Shown here piece after piece: positions 35,279 through 44,620 of a stretch of DNA of 64,000 nt. The notes below the pieces were generated by a model. The model saw only the letters and a list, made by a program, of their open reading frames with translations, was not told the origin of the DNA and did no database searches. The position numbers and the translations under genes were made by a program. The DNA is from G965197005 sp965197005 (GTDB taxonomy: Bacteria > Pseudomonadota > Gammaproteobacteria > Pseudomonadales > Oceanobacteraceae), in assembly GCA_965197005.1 (NCBI GenBank), contig OZ239982.1:2480001-2544000 (forward strand), in the 5' to 3' direction. Within the stretch, counting starts at the first letter, position 1; each line of letters begins with the position of its first letter.

Positions 35279-36154
35279 ATGAACAACAACATAACAACAG
35301 CACCAGCAGCTTGGAAAGCACCTGTTTTAATAACAGGCAAGCTAGTGCTTAGTGTCTTCGTTGCATTGCTATCTGCCAATTTAGTATGGCAAATTCTTGC
35401 GCCGCCGATGGTCTATTTAAAACTGCCCAATCAAGCAGCTACTGGACAATCTCAAACAGCAGGACAACACTTCAACACAGCACAATACCACCTATTTGGT
35501 CAGGTTGATAAAAATGCCGTTGTCAGCAAAGAAGTAGACGCACCTGATACCAGCTTAAACCTAACCCTACTCGGCATTACCCTAGGGCAAATACAAGAAG
35601 AATCCAGTGCCATTATTGGCAACCAAAATGGCGAAGCCAATTTTTATCGAGTGGGCGATAAAGTCATAGGACGTACAGTGCTATCTGCGGTGTATGCAGA
35701 CAAAGTCATTTTAGATACCAGCGGCAGCCTTGAGACACTCAAATTTGAAGAAGACGCCCGTATTGGGGTAGAAGCAAAAGCCGTTAACCGCACCCAAAGC
35801 CAACCCAAAAATCGTATTACCTTAGGTAAAATTCGTGAACAATATCGTAATGTTGCCACCCCCGCTGAATTTTTAAATGTGACCCAACAAATTGCCAACG
35901 AAGACCCAGTAGGCATGATTAATCAGTTAGGTTTGGTTTCTCGTGGCGCAGGGCAAGGCTATCAAGTACAACCCGACTCCATGTTACAAACTTTAAATTT
36001 ACGTCCTGGCGATGTAGTCTTATCCGTCAATGGACAACGCTTAGGCGACATGGATACAGATCAGCTTATTTTAAAAGACTTATCTAGCGCAGGCTCTGTG
36101 CGCCTAGAAATACAACGTGACAACCAACGCTTTGTCATCAACCATCAAATGTAA
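35279..36154 (+). CDS. gspC: type II secretion system protein C (PDZ type)
   Basis: GspC links the inner-membrane platform to the secretin GspD. A cytoplasmic N terminus and one helix (about residues 23-45) are followed by the homology region (HFNTAQYHLFG and LNLTLLGITLG) that contacts GspD. A C-terminal PDZ domain is at about residues 200-290 (GYQVQPDSMLQTLNLRPGDVVLSVNGQRLGD). The length of 291 aa is normal. gspD begins 10 bp downstream, so the two are certainly cotranscribed. Confidence 0.92.
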   Translation: MNNNITTAPAAWKAPVLITGKLVLSVFVALLSANLVWQILAPPMVYLKLPNQAATGQSQTAGQHFNTAQYHLFGQVDKNAVVSKEVDAPDTSLNLTLLGITLGQIQEESSAIIGNQNGEANFYRVGDKVIGRTVLSAVYADKVILDTSGSLETLKFEEDARIGVEAKAVNRTQSQPKNRITLGKIREQYRNVATPAEFLNVTQQIANEDPVGMINQLGLVSRGAGQGYQVQPDSMLQTLNLRPGDVVLSVNGQRLGDMDTDQLILKDLSSAGSVRLEIQRDNQRFVINHQM

Positions 36155-36164
36155 AGGTAGCCTC

Positions 36165-38069
36165 GTGACTCGTTTATATAAAATTGCACTCATTTTTATT
36201 TATTTAACCCTAACCTCATTACCCACTTGGGCTGCACAAGACTGGCAAATTAACCTAAAAAATGCCGACATCAACGCATTTATCAGCCAAGTTGCAGACA
36301 TTACAGGCAAAAGTTTTGTAATAGACCCCAGAGTAAAAGGACGAGTGAACGTACTTTCTAGCGAACCACTAAATAAAAATGGCGTATATGAACTATTTTT
36401 ATCCGTTCTACAAGTACATGGCTATGCCGCCGTACCCGCAGGTGACGTCACTTTGATTGTGCAACAAAATGAAGTCAAACAGCAAGGCAGGGACTTAGCA
36501 GCCAAGGCCAAAAAATCCAGCCAAGAAATGCTCACCAAAGTAATCATTATCAAAAACACACCAGCCCTAGATTTAGTGCCTATTTTACGTCCTTTAGTCG
36601 CACGCTATGGTCACTTAGCAGGCGTACGCTCAGTAAATGCCCTAATCATCTCAGACCATGCCAGCAACATTCGTCGAATTGAACAAATTATTCAAAGACT
36701 AGACAAAAGCGGCAACGAAGAACTAGAAGTAATACAACTAAAAGAAGCATGGGTCGGCGATGTCGTCAAAATGCTACAAAACCTAGACCCCAACAATGTA
36801 TCTCAAGGAAATCGTAGCAACAACCGAGGCAACACCGCAGGCAGCTTGCGTGTTGTTGCAGATGAACGTAGCAACCGCCTAATTATTAAAGGCGAAAAAA
36901 ACGCACGCAAAAAAATTCGCACCCTAATTGAAAGCCTTGATGAACCATCTTACTTCTCAGGCACAACCAAAGTAATTCGTCTGCAATATGCAAGTGCTAA
37001 AAAAATAGCAAAAATGCTTAGCGGTCTAAGCTCAGAAACCCCAACAGCCGCCAACAAAAAAAACCAAGCCAAAGCCAAAACAGGCGTATATGCTGATGAA
37101 GAACTAAACGCACTAGTCATTCGTGCCGAACCCTCCATGCTTAGAGAAATGGAAGAATTGGTCAGCTCTTTAGACGTACCAAGAGCGCAGGTTTTAATCG
37201 AATCTGCCATTGTAGAAGTAACAGGCAACATTGATGACGCCTTAGGCGTGCAATGGGGCAGTGCCGACATCAACAACCCCGTAGGCGGTACTAACTTCTC
37301 ACTAGCAGGCCCCTCATTAACCAAGGTTGCCACCGCAGTTGCCACCAAAAATCCAGCAGGTGCCGTTGGCAGTGGTTTAAGTGTCGGAGCGATTACACAA
37401 AAAAACGGCAATCCTAATTTTGGAGTACTACTACAAGCACTAGAAGCCAACACCAACACCAACTTATTATCCACCCCCAGCATTATGACCATTGACAACC
37501 AAGAAGCGGAAATTGTGGTAGGACAAAACGTACCATTTAGAACAGGCTCTACCGCCTCCAGTGATAACGCCAACCCTTTTGTAACCATCAAGCGTCAAGA
37601 TGTAGGGATTACCCTAAGAGTTGTGCCGCATATCCATGAAGGCAAGCAAATTCGCCTAGAAGTAACAGCCAAGCAAGAATCCGTTTCCAAAACAACCGTC
37701 TCTGGCAGTGCAGACTTAATTACCAACAAACGCTCTTTAAAAACCACCGTAATGGCAAACCATGAAAGTACCGTAGTTCTAGGTGGTCTTATTCGTGATG
37801 AATTGCGTGAATTAGAAAATAAAGTGCCTATTTTAGGCGACATTCCGCTACTTGGTTGGCTTTTTCGCTCCACCAAAACAGAACACACAAAAAGCAACAT
37901 GATGGTATTTTTACGCCCATCTATTATAAAAGACAAAGTCTCCGCCGAAGAAATGGCACGCAAGAAATTTAACGGCATTTGGGACTTTACTATTTCAGGC
38001 GAGCTACTACCCGCAAATATCGATAAAAAAATAGACAGCCTTTACAACGGCGTACCCCTTGGACGTTAA
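36165..38069 (+). CDS. gspD: type II secretion system secretin
   Basis: GspD forms the outer-membrane channel of the type II system. I start it at the GTG at 36165 because AAGGTAG stands just upstream and it gives a clean signal peptide (MTRLYKIALIFIYLTLTSLPTWA); an earlier GTG at 36117 lies inside gspC. N0 domain starts DWQINLKNADINAFISQV, the repeated N1-N3 domains follow to about residue 330, and the secretin core includes LSTPSIMTIDNQEAEIVVGQNVPFRTGS, RVVPHIHEGKQIRLEV and the gate-to-barrel segment VVLGGLIRDE. The length is about 634 aa. gspE to gspM are absent from the window. Confidence 0.95.
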   Translation: MTRLYKIALIFIYLTLTSLPTWAAQDWQINLKNADINAFISQVADITGKSFVIDPRVKGRVNVLSSEPLNKNGVYELFLSVLQVHGYAAVPAGDVTLIVQQNEVKQQGRDLAAKAKKSSQEMLTKVIIIKNTPALDLVPILRPLVARYGHLAGVRSVNALIISDHASNIRRIEQIIQRLDKSGNEELEVIQLKEAWVGDVVKMLQNLDPNNVSQGNRSNNRGNTAGSLRVVADERSNRLIIKGEKNARKKIRTLIESLDEPSYFSGTTKVIRLQYASAKKIAKMLSGLSSETPTAANKKNQAKAKTGVYADEELNALVIRAEPSMLREMEELVSSLDVPRAQVLIESAIVEVTGNIDDALGVQWGSADINNPVGGTNFSLAGPSLTKVATAVATKNPAGAVGSGLSVGAITQKNGNPNFGVLLQALEANTNTNLLSTPSIMTIDNQEAEIVVGQNVPFRTGSTASSDNANPFVTIKRQDVGITLRVVPHIHEGKQIRLEVTAKQESVSKTTVSGSADLITNKRSLKTTVMANHESTVVLGGLIRDELRELENKVPILGDIPLLGWLFRSTKTEHTKSNMMVFLRPSIIKDKVSAEEMARKKFNGIWDFTISGELLPANIDKKIDSLYNGVPLGR

Positions 38070-38119
38070 AATTCAAACAATCAGCGGCAGATAAAAAAAT
38101 CCCGTCATAAATTTAAAAC

Positions 38120-38128
38120 TGATATAAT
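38120..38128 (+). promoter_or_regulatory. extended -10 promoter of mnmG
   Basis: TG-A-TATAAT is a perfect extended -10 (TGnTATAAT) about 70 bp before the mnmG start. No convincing -35 lies upstream, which an extended -10 can tolerate. Sequence match only. Confidence 0.55.
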
Positions 38129-38196
38129 TTGCGCCCAATTTTAATTTATTAAAATATGGCGCATTTTTTTATGCACCACCTTACAAGAGTTTGCCT

Positions 38197-40083
38197 ATGC
38201 ACTATCCAAAAAAATATGCCGTCATTGTTATAGGCGGCGGACATGCAGGTACAGAAGCCGCACTCGCATCTGCCCGTTTAGGTGTTAGCACCTTATTGCT
38301 CACCCACAATACCGACACCATTGGAGTCATGTCCTGCAATCCCGCCATTGGAGGCATAGGCAAAAGCCACCTAGTTAAAGAAATAGACGCACTAGGTGGA
38401 GCAATGGCACTAGCCACCGACCAAGCAGGCATTCAGTTTCGGGTGCTTAATCGGCGCAAAGGCCCTGCCGTACGAGCCACAAGAGCCCAAGCAGACAGAC
38501 AAAAATACCGAGCCGCCATTCGCAACATAGTAGAAAACCAACCCAATTTAGATATTTTTCAAGCAGCCTGCGATGACTTAATCATTGAGCAAGAACGCAT
38601 TACAGGCATCATAACCGACACCAATGTGCATATTTATACAGACGCACTGGTTTTAACCACAGGGACTTTTTTAGGTGGCGTAATGCACTTAGGCTTACAA
38701 CAGCAAGCAGGCGGACGAGCAGGCGACCCACCCGCCAATCAACTAGCCAAAAAACTAAGAGCACGCGACTTTAATATTGGACGCTTAAAAACAGGAACAC
38801 CAGCACGCATAGACAAACGCAGTGTTGACTTTAGCAAATTACAAGCCCAGCCCGGAGACACCCCCTTACCCGTCATGTCCTATCTAGGCACAACCGACAT
38901 GCACCCACAGCAAGTCAGCTGTCATATAGCACACACCAACGAACAGACCCATGACATAATCCGTGCCAACCTGCACCAATCCCCCATGTATGCAGGCGTA
39001 ATTGAAGGCGTAGGTCCACGTTACTGCCCCTCAATTGAAGATAAAATCGTCCGTTTTAGCGACAAAAACAGCCATCAAATATTCATAGAACCAGAAGGAC
39101 TAAACTCCAACGAACTGTACCCTAACGGCATATCCACCAGCTTACCATTTGCCGTCCAACTAGACTTTATTCACAGCATGCAAGGCTTTGCCAACGCACA
39201 CATCACTCGTCCTGGCTATGCCATTGAATACGACTACTTTGACCCCCAAGACTTACGCCACAGCCTAGAAAGCAAACACCTACACGGACTATTTTTAGCA
39301 GGGCAAATCAACGGCACAACAGGCTATGAAGAAGCCGCCGCCCAAGGACTTATGGCAGGCACCAATGCCGCCCGACAAACTCAAGAACTGCCCCCATTTA
39401 TCTTACGTCGAGACCAAGCCTACATTGGCGTACTCATTGACGACTTAATCACACACGGCACACAAGAGCCATACCGCATGTTTACCAGCCGTGCAGAATA
39501 TCGGCTATTATTGCGTGAAGACAACGCCGACATACGGCTAACCGCATTAGGACGAGAAATAGGGCTGGTTAATGACTCACGCTGGACACACTTTTGCCGC
39601 AAGCAAGAACAGATAGAACAAGAAATAACACGCCTAAAAAGCACATGGATACAACCCAACTCAGATGTAGCAAACAAACTTAAAGACATGGGAGAAGCCC
39701 AACTCACCCATGAATACAACTTATATGAACTGCTAAAAAGACCCAATTTACAATACCAACAAATTGCCAAATTAAGTCCGCAAAACACCCCCAACATAAG
39801 CGCAGAAGTTGCCGAACAAGTACAAATCAGTGCCAAATATGCAGGTTACATTACCCGCCAACAAGCAGAAGTTGAACAACTTAAACGCCATGAAAGCACC
39901 CACATACCCGCCAACTTTGAATATCAAAACATCGGAGGGCTTTCCAATGAAGTTGTCCAAAAACTACTTAAAATACAACCTGAAACACTAGCCGAAGCCG
40001 CACGCATTTCAGGTGTTACACCAGCGGCAATAAGCCAGATATTAATCTACTTAAAAAAAATGCCATCGGCAAAGCAGGCATAA
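38197..40083 (+). CDS. mnmG: MnmG, tRNA uridine-5-carboxymethylaminomethyl modification enzyme
   Basis: MnmG (GidA) works with MnmE to modify the wobble uridine of several tRNAs. The FAD-binding N terminus IVIGGGHAGTEAALASARLG and the signatures SCNPAIGGIGKSHLVKEIDALGG, GRLKTGTPARID and GYEEAAAQGLMAGTNAA are diagnostic. The ATG at 38197 is preferred to the TTG at 38191 because AAGAG is well spaced for it; the length is then 628 aa, normal. rsmG follows 2 bp downstream. Confidence 0.97.
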   Translation: MHYPKKYAVIVIGGGHAGTEAALASARLGVSTLLLTHNTDTIGVMSCNPAIGGIGKSHLVKEIDALGGAMALATDQAGIQFRVLNRRKGPAVRATRAQADRQKYRAAIRNIVENQPNLDIFQAACDDLIIEQERITGIITDTNVHIYTDALVLTTGTFLGGVMHLGLQQQAGGRAGDPPANQLAKKLRARDFNIGRLKTGTPARIDKRSVDFSKLQAQPGDTPLPVMSYLGTTDMHPQQVSCHIAHTNEQTHDIIRANLHQSPMYAGVIEGVGPRYCPSIEDKIVRFSDKNSHQIFIEPEGLNSNELYPNGISTSLPFAVQLDFIHSMQGFANAHITRPGYAIEYDYFDPQDLRHSLESKHLHGLFLAGQINGTTGYEEAAAQGLMAGTNAARQTQELPPFILRRDQAYIGVLIDDLITHGTQEPYRMFTSRAEYRLLLREDNADIRLTALGREIGLVNDSRWTHFCRKQEQIEQEITRLKSTWIQPNSDVANKLKDMGEAQLTHEYNLYELLKRPNLQYQQIAKLSPQNTPNISAEVAEQVQISAKYAGYITRQQAEVEQLKRHESTHIPANFEYQNIGGLSNEVVQKLLKIQPETLAEAARISGVTPAAISQILIYLKKMPSAKQA

Positions 40084-40085
40084 AC

Positions 40086-40763
40086 ATGGACACACAACTA
40101 AATGCAGAACAACGCCAACAAGCCAAAACCTTGCTATTACAAGGCGCAAACACAATCGGCATAGAAATCAACGAACAGCAACAACAACACCTACTCAACT
40201 ACCTGCAACAACTGCTGAAATGGAACAAAGCCTACAACCTTACCGCCATCAAAGACTACCAACAAATGATACGCCTGCACCTATTAGACAGCCTTGCCAT
40301 TGTGCCGCATATACAACAACTCAACAGCACTCATAACCCACGTCTACTTGATGTCGGTACAGGCGCAGGATTACCAGGCGTTATTTTTGCCATTATGCTA
40401 CCTCACTGGCACATTAGCCTACTAGACAGTAACGGAAAAAAAATGCGCTTTTTATTCCATATAAAAACCAGCCTCCAGCTACCACTTACACTAGTAAATG
40501 AACGAGTAGAGTCTTATCATACACAACCATTTGACTTTATCAGCAGCCGAGCCTTTGCAGCGCTCGATAAAATGGTAGCGAATTGCTCGCACCTACTCTT
40601 ACCGCAAGGCTACTTTATTGCCATGAAAGGTCAATATCCACAAACCGAACTAGACACAGCGACAACCAAAGAAAAAAGATTAAAACTGATACAAAGTAAA
40701 AAAATCAATGTACCCAACGAAAGCGCGGAACGCCACTTTTTGGCGTTACAGCTCAGCCCTTAA
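40086..40763 (+). CDS. rsmG: RsmG, 16S rRNA m7G527 methyltransferase
   Basis: RsmG (GidB) methylates N7 of G527 in 16S rRNA. The SAM-binding motif is RLLDVGTGAGLPGVIFAIM at about residues 90-108, followed by LLDSNGKKMRFLFH. NKAYNLTAI and ISSRAFAALDKMV are further family markers. The length of 225 aa is near normal. It sits in the conserved order mnmG-rsmG-parA-parB with short gaps. Confidence 0.95.
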   Translation: MDTQLNAEQRQQAKTLLLQGANTIGIEINEQQQQHLLNYLQQLLKWNKAYNLTAIKDYQQMIRLHLLDSLAIVPHIQQLNSTHNPRLLDVGTGAGLPGVIFAIMLPHWHISLLDSNGKKMRFLFHIKTSLQLPLTLVNERVESYHTQPFDFISSRAFAALDKMVANCSHLLLPQGYFIAMKGQYPQTELDTATTKEKRLKLIQSKKINVPNESAERHFLALQLSP

Positions 40764-40781
40764 ACAAGAAAGGAGTTGTTT

Positions 40782-41549
40782 GTGAGACAAATTATTGCCA
40801 TTGCCAACCAAAAAGGCGGGGTCGGAAAAACCACCACCGCAGTTAACTTAGCCGCCTCTTTAGCCGCCATTAAACAGCGTGTACTACTCATAGACCTTGA
40901 CCCCCAAGGCAATGCCACTATGGGTGCAGGTGTTGACAAATACAACCTTGAGCTCTCACTTTATGACGTACTTCTAGGCAACTGCCAAACAGCCCAAAGC
41001 ATACACAAAAGTGCCCAAGAAAAATTTGATGTCCTACCTGCCAATGGCGATTTAACCGCCGCAGAAGTCGCCCTTATGGACATGAGCCGTAAAGAAATGC
41101 GCTTACAAGATGCACTAAGTGAAGTACGCGCCGCTTACGACTACATTATTATAGACTGCCCCCCCTCTTTAAACATGCTCACCGTCAACGCCCTTGTCTG
41201 TGCAAAAAGCATTCTCATTCCCATGCAATGCGAATACTTTGCCCTAGAAGGGTTAAGTGCACTCATACAAACCATTGAAGGCATACGCAGCAAAGCCAAT
41301 CCACACTTAATTATCGACGGATTATTACGCACCATGTACGACCCCCGCAACAGCCTTACAGTTGACGTATCCAATCAGCTTGAGGCACACTTTAGCGACA
41401 AAGTTTACAAAACCGTTATTCCACGCAATGTACGTTTAGCAGAAGCACCCAGTTATGGACTGCCCGCCTTGCAATATGACAAAAACTCACGTGGAGCAAT
41501 GGCATATTTAGCGTTAGCAAAAGAAATGCGACGCCGTCATCAATCTTAA
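40782..41549 (+). CDS. parA: ParA/Soj chromosome-partitioning ATPase
   Basis: ParA drives segregation of the replication origin region together with ParB. The deviant Walker A is ANQKGGVGKTTTAVNLAA at about residues 8-25, Walker A' is LLIDLDPQGNATMGAG, and Walker B is YIIIDCPPSLNMLTVNAL. I start it at the GTG at 40782 because AAAGGAG precedes it by 6 bases. At about 255 aa without an N-terminal regulatory domain it is the chromosomal Soj type. parB follows after 13 bp. Confidence 0.96.
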   Translation: MRQIIAIANQKGGVGKTTTAVNLAASLAAIKQRVLLIDLDPQGNATMGAGVDKYNLELSLYDVLLGNCQTAQSIHKSAQEKFDVLPANGDLTAAEVALMDMSRKEMRLQDALSEVRAAYDYIIIDCPPSLNMLTVNALVCAKSILIPMQCEYFALEGLSALIQTIEGIRSKANPHLIIDGLLRTMYDPRNSLTVDVSNQLEAHFSDKVYKTVIPRNVRLAEAPSYGLPALQYDKNSRGAMAYLALAKEMRRRHQS

Positions 41550-41562
41550 TACCGAGAACACT

Positions 41563-42435
41563 ATGGCAAAAAGAAAACCAGCACTAGGGCGTGGACTAGA
41601 CAGCTTAATGTCAGAAAACAGCGTAACGCCCACCGCCGCAGAACAAGTCGCCTTAAAAGCCAGCGGTCAACTACAAGAACTGCCCCTAGAATTTTTACAA
41701 TCAGGGCAATACCAACCACGCCAACATATAGACGAAAAAAGCCTACAAGAACTAGCAGACTCCATTCAAGAACAAGGCGTTATGCAACCCATCTTAGTAC
41801 GCCCAATTGCCGCAAATAAATACGAAATTATTGCAGGAGAAAGACGCTGGCGAGCCAGCCAACTGGCACAAAAAGACCATATTCCAGCAATCATCAAAGA
41901 GCTAGACGACCAAACAGCCATTGCACTTGCATTAATTGAAAACTTGCAACGTGAAGACCTAAACCCAATGGAAGAAGCCGAAGCACTACAAAGACTGCAA
42001 CAAGAATTTAAGCTCACCCAAGAAGAAGTCGCAAAAGCCGTTGGCAAAAACAGAGCCACCGTTGCCAACATGCTACGCCTACTCAAGCTAGACCATAAAG
42101 TAAAACAGCAACTAGCCCAAAACCAACTAGAAATGGGACATGCCCGCGCTCTTTTAAGCCTAGAAAACAGTCAACAAAAAACATTAGCAAATGAAGTAAT
42201 TAGCAAACGGCTCAGCGTGCGTCAAACCGAAGCCAGAGTCAAAGCAACCCTCAACCCCAAAAAAAGCAACCATGCACACAACCAAAATGCCGACATCAAA
42301 CACCTAGAAAGAGTGCTTGGCGAACGCTTAGGCGCACAAATAGACATCAAACACACCGCCAAAGGCAGCGGCAAATTAATTGTTGGATACAGCAGCCTAA
42401 ATGAACTAGAAGGGATTTTAAAGCGCATTAAGTAG
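41563..42435 (+). CDS. parB: ParB/Spo0J chromosome-partitioning protein
   Basis: ParB binds parS sites near the origin and spreads by CTP-dependent clamping. The CTP-binding region holds SGQYQPRQHID and ELADSIQEQGVMQPILVRPI followed by GERRWRAS. The motif ENLQREDLNPMEEAEA and the helix-turn-helix TQEEVAKAVGKNRATVANMLRLLKL come next, and the C-terminal dimer domain ends the protein. The length of 290 aa is normal. I found no parS-like site in the window. Confidence 0.96.
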   Translation: MAKRKPALGRGLDSLMSENSVTPTAAEQVALKASGQLQELPLEFLQSGQYQPRQHIDEKSLQELADSIQEQGVMQPILVRPIAANKYEIIAGERRWRASQLAQKDHIPAIIKELDDQTAIALALIENLQREDLNPMEEAEALQRLQQEFKLTQEEVAKAVGKNRATVANMLRLLKLDHKVKQQLAQNQLEMGHARALLSLENSQQKTLANEVISKRLSVRQTEARVKATLNPKKSNHAHNQNADIKHLERVLGERLGAQIDIKHTAKGSGKLIVGYSSLNELEGILKRIK

Positions 42436-42497
42436 CCTTATTTAAGACTTTTGTTACAAAAATGAGTCACTTTTGTCAAACTGTTTGCGAATTTAAC

Positions 42498-42526
42498 TTG
42501 AAGCCAAAGGCACAAAGCCATATAAT
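42498..42526 (+). promoter_or_regulatory. sigma70 promoter of the atp operon
   Basis: TTGAAG, a 17-bp spacer and a perfect TATAAT end at 42526. Transcription would start at about 42533, so the first ATG at 42543 would have almost no leader, whereas the ATG at 42570 has a leader of about 37 bases including a Shine-Dalgarno. Confidence 0.8.
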
Positions 42527-42569
42527 CCACCTCGCCTAAATAATGAAGCAACCAAAAGAGGCATTACCA

Positions 42570-42929
42570 ATGCAAACTGGCGAACGCTTTTATAAACTAG
42601 CCAGCTTACAAATGCTTATTTACGCAGTCATTGCTTTATTACTTGGCTTACTAGACAAACCCCTTGGTTTTTCATGGTTTTTAGGCGCGACAGTGGCAAT
42701 TTTGCCACAATATGTCTTTACCAGACTGATATTTCGCCAACAAGGGAAAAACGCCATATTTTTAATGGCATCTAATTTATATCAGGCAGAACTGATTAAA
42801 TTTATAACGACTGTACTATTATTTATATTATTTTTAACACAAATTGACAACTTAAACCCTTGGGCTTTTTTTATCGCGTTTTTGATGGCAGTGTTGAGTC
42901 ATCTAGTGTTAGCGTTAAAGTCTAAATAA
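42570..42929 (+). CDS. atpI: ATP synthase protein I
   Basis: AtpI is a small membrane protein that helps assemble the c-ring of the F-type ATP synthase. Four hydrophobic helices fill the protein, and the pattern with LGLLDKPLGFSWFLGATVAILPQYVF is typical of gammaproteobacterial AtpI. The ATG at 42570 (MQTGERFYKL) has GAGG 8 bases upstream and suits the promoter position; the ATG at 42543 would add nine residues. The length is 119 aa from 42570. It is the first gene of atpIBEFHAGDC. Confidence 0.85.
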   Translation: MQTGERFYKLASLQMLIYAVIALLLGLLDKPLGFSWFLGATVAILPQYVFTRLIFRQQGKNAIFLMASNLYQAELIKFITTVLLFILFLTQIDNLNPWAFFIAFLMAVLSHLVLALKSK

Positions 42930-42953
42930 GTAAACGAATATTGAGATTTAAGC

Positions 42954-43802
42954 ATGGCAGGTTCTTCCCAAGAATATATTCTTCACCACCTAAGCAACTT
43001 AACCTATGGTCGTCTTCCTGCGGGTTATATGCACGGTAATGTTGAGCTATCACAATCCACATGGGCATTTGCACATACAGCCGAAGACATTAGCGCCATG
43101 GGTTTTTGGGCAATACATGTAGACACCCTATTAATGTCATTTTTAATGGGCGCATTATTTTTATTTTTATTCAGAAAAGCCGCAAAATCTGCCACCACAG
43201 GCGTACCTGGCGGCTTGCAAAACCTAGTAGAAATGGTTGTTGGCTTTGTAGACAACACCGTCAAAGAAACCTTTCATGGCAAAAACAAACTGATTGCCCC
43301 CTTAGGCTTAACCATCTTTACTTGGGTATTCTTAATGAACTCAATCAAATGGTTGCCCGTCGATTTTATCCCCAGCATCACAGGTGCAATGGGCATTAGC
43401 CACTTTAAATCCGTACCCACTGCCGACCCTAACGGCACGTTCGGTCTTTCTATCGGCGTATTTTTACTTATTCTTTTTTACAACATCAAAGTCAAAGGCA
43501 TTGGCGGCTTTACCAAAGAACTCGCTTTTACCCCCTTTAATTTTTGGGCACTCATTCCCTTTAACCTATTTTTAGAAATAGTTGGACTACTCACCAAGCC
43601 TCTATCATTAGCACTACGTTTATTTGGTAACATGTACTCAGGTGAAGTCGTCTTTATTTTAATTGCGCTACTCCCTTTTTATGCACAATGGGCACTTAAC
43701 GTACCTTGGGCAATATTTCATATTCTAGTTATTCCGTTACAAGCGTTTATCTTTATGGTATTGACTGTTGTTTATCTAAGCCAAGCCCATGAAGAACACT
43801 AA
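42954..43802 (+). CDS. atpB: ATP synthase subunit a
   Basis: Subunit a forms the proton half-channels beside the c-ring in the membrane. The essential arginine is in LSLALRLFGNMYSGEVVFILIAL. The C-terminal helix ends PLQAFIFMVLTVVYLSQAHEEH, as in other gammaproteobacteria, and MNSIKWLPVDFIPSITGAMG is also conserved. The length of 282 aa is normal. Confidence 0.97.
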   Translation: MAGSSQEYILHHLSNLTYGRLPAGYMHGNVELSQSTWAFAHTAEDISAMGFWAIHVDTLLMSFLMGALFLFLFRKAAKSATTGVPGGLQNLVEMVVGFVDNTVKETFHGKNKLIAPLGLTIFTWVFLMNSIKWLPVDFIPSITGAMGISHFKSVPTADPNGTFGLSIGVFLLILFYNIKVKGIGGFTKELAFTPFNFWALIPFNLFLEIVGLLTKPLSLALRLFGNMYSGEVVFILIALLPFYAQWALNVPWAIFHILVIPLQAFIFMVLTVVYLSQAHEEH

Positions 43803-43852
43803 CGGAATATTGAATAACCCATAAATCATTAACTAAACTTAGGAGTCTTTTC

Positions 43853-44077
43853 ATGGAACTCGTTTATATTGCTGCCTCAATCATGATTGGTTTAGGTGCG
43901 CTAGGCACAGGTATTGGATTTGCAATTTTAGGTGGCAAACTGTTGGAATCAACAGCACGTCAGCCAGAACTTGCGCCACAACTGCAAACTAAAACCTTCT
44001 TAATGGCAGGTCTATTAGATGCCGTACCAATGATTGGTGTTGGTATTGCTATGTACTTGATTTTCGTAGTCGCTTAA
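43853..44077 (+). CDS. atpE: ATP synthase subunit c
   Basis: Subunit c makes the rotating ring. Two helices are joined by the polar loop ESTARQPELAPQLQT. The ion-binding carboxylate is Asp56 in GLLDAVPMIGVGI, with none of the extra polar residues of sodium-type rings, so proton coupling is expected. Glycine-rich helix 1 has GLGALGTGIGFAILGG. The length of 74 aa is normal. AGGAG precedes the ATG. Confidence 0.97.
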   Translation: MELVYIAASIMIGLGALGTGIGFAILGGKLLESTARQPELAPQLQTKTFLMAGLLDAVPMIGVGIAMYLIFVVA

Positions 44078-44140
44078 TCAGCTACCTTTGCTGGTCAACT
44101 TCACTTAGCTAGCAAAGGGCACGACAAGAGGTAACACGCT

Positions 44141-44611
44141 GTGAATATAAATCTGACCCTAATTGGTCAACTTATCGCTTTCGCTATTTTTGTTTGGTTT
44201 TGCATGAAATATGTGTGGCCGCCATTAATTACGGCGATGCGTGATCGACAAGCACAAATTGCCGAAGGTTTAGATGCGGCGAATCGTGCAGCTCACGACT
44301 TAGAAGTGGCACAAAAAAAAGCCACCGAACAATTAAACGAAAGCAAAGAAAAAGCAGCAGAAATAATTGAACAGGCAAACAAACGAGCCATAACAATTAT
44401 TGATGATGCAAAAGAAACTGCTAAGCAAGAAGGCGAGCGTATCGTCACTGCGGCACAAGCTGAAGTACAGCAAGAAGTAAACCGTGCCAAAGAAGAGTTA
44501 CGCAAGCAAGTATCTACGCTAGTCGTATTAGGTGCAGGTCAAATTCTGCAAAAAACAGTTGATGCAAACGCACATGATGAGCTACTGCAAAAACTAGCAG
44601 ACGAGCTTTAA
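44141..44611 (+). CDS. atpF: ATP synthase subunit b
   Basis: Subunit b is the peripheral stalk: one N-terminal helix (about residues 4-26, ending FVWFCMKYVWPPLITAM) and a long charged coiled coil to the C terminus. The start is GTG at 44141 with GAGGT upstream. The length of 156 aa is exactly the enteric length. Confidence 0.96.
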   Translation: MNINLTLIGQLIAFAIFVWFCMKYVWPPLITAMRDRQAQIAEGLDAANRAAHDLEVAQKKATEQLNESKEKAAEIIEQANKRAITIIDDAKETAKQEGERIVTAAQAEVQQEVNRAKEELRKQVSTLVVLGAGQILQKTVDANAHDELLQKLADEL

Positions 44612-44620
44612 GGCAAGACT

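Noticed and set aside
36950..37591. 213-codon open frame on the minus strand inside gspD
   Set aside because: It lies wholly antisense to a clear secretin gene, has no ribosome site and no recognisable domain; it is a codon-bias shadow.
38070..42542. Possible replication origin or parS sites beside mnmG-rsmG-parA-parB
   Set aside because: I saw no parS-like palindrome (TGTTTCACGTGAAACA or TGTTCCACGTGGAACA) and no cluster of DnaA boxes. The single close match, TTATCCACC near 37470, is inside gspD and alone.
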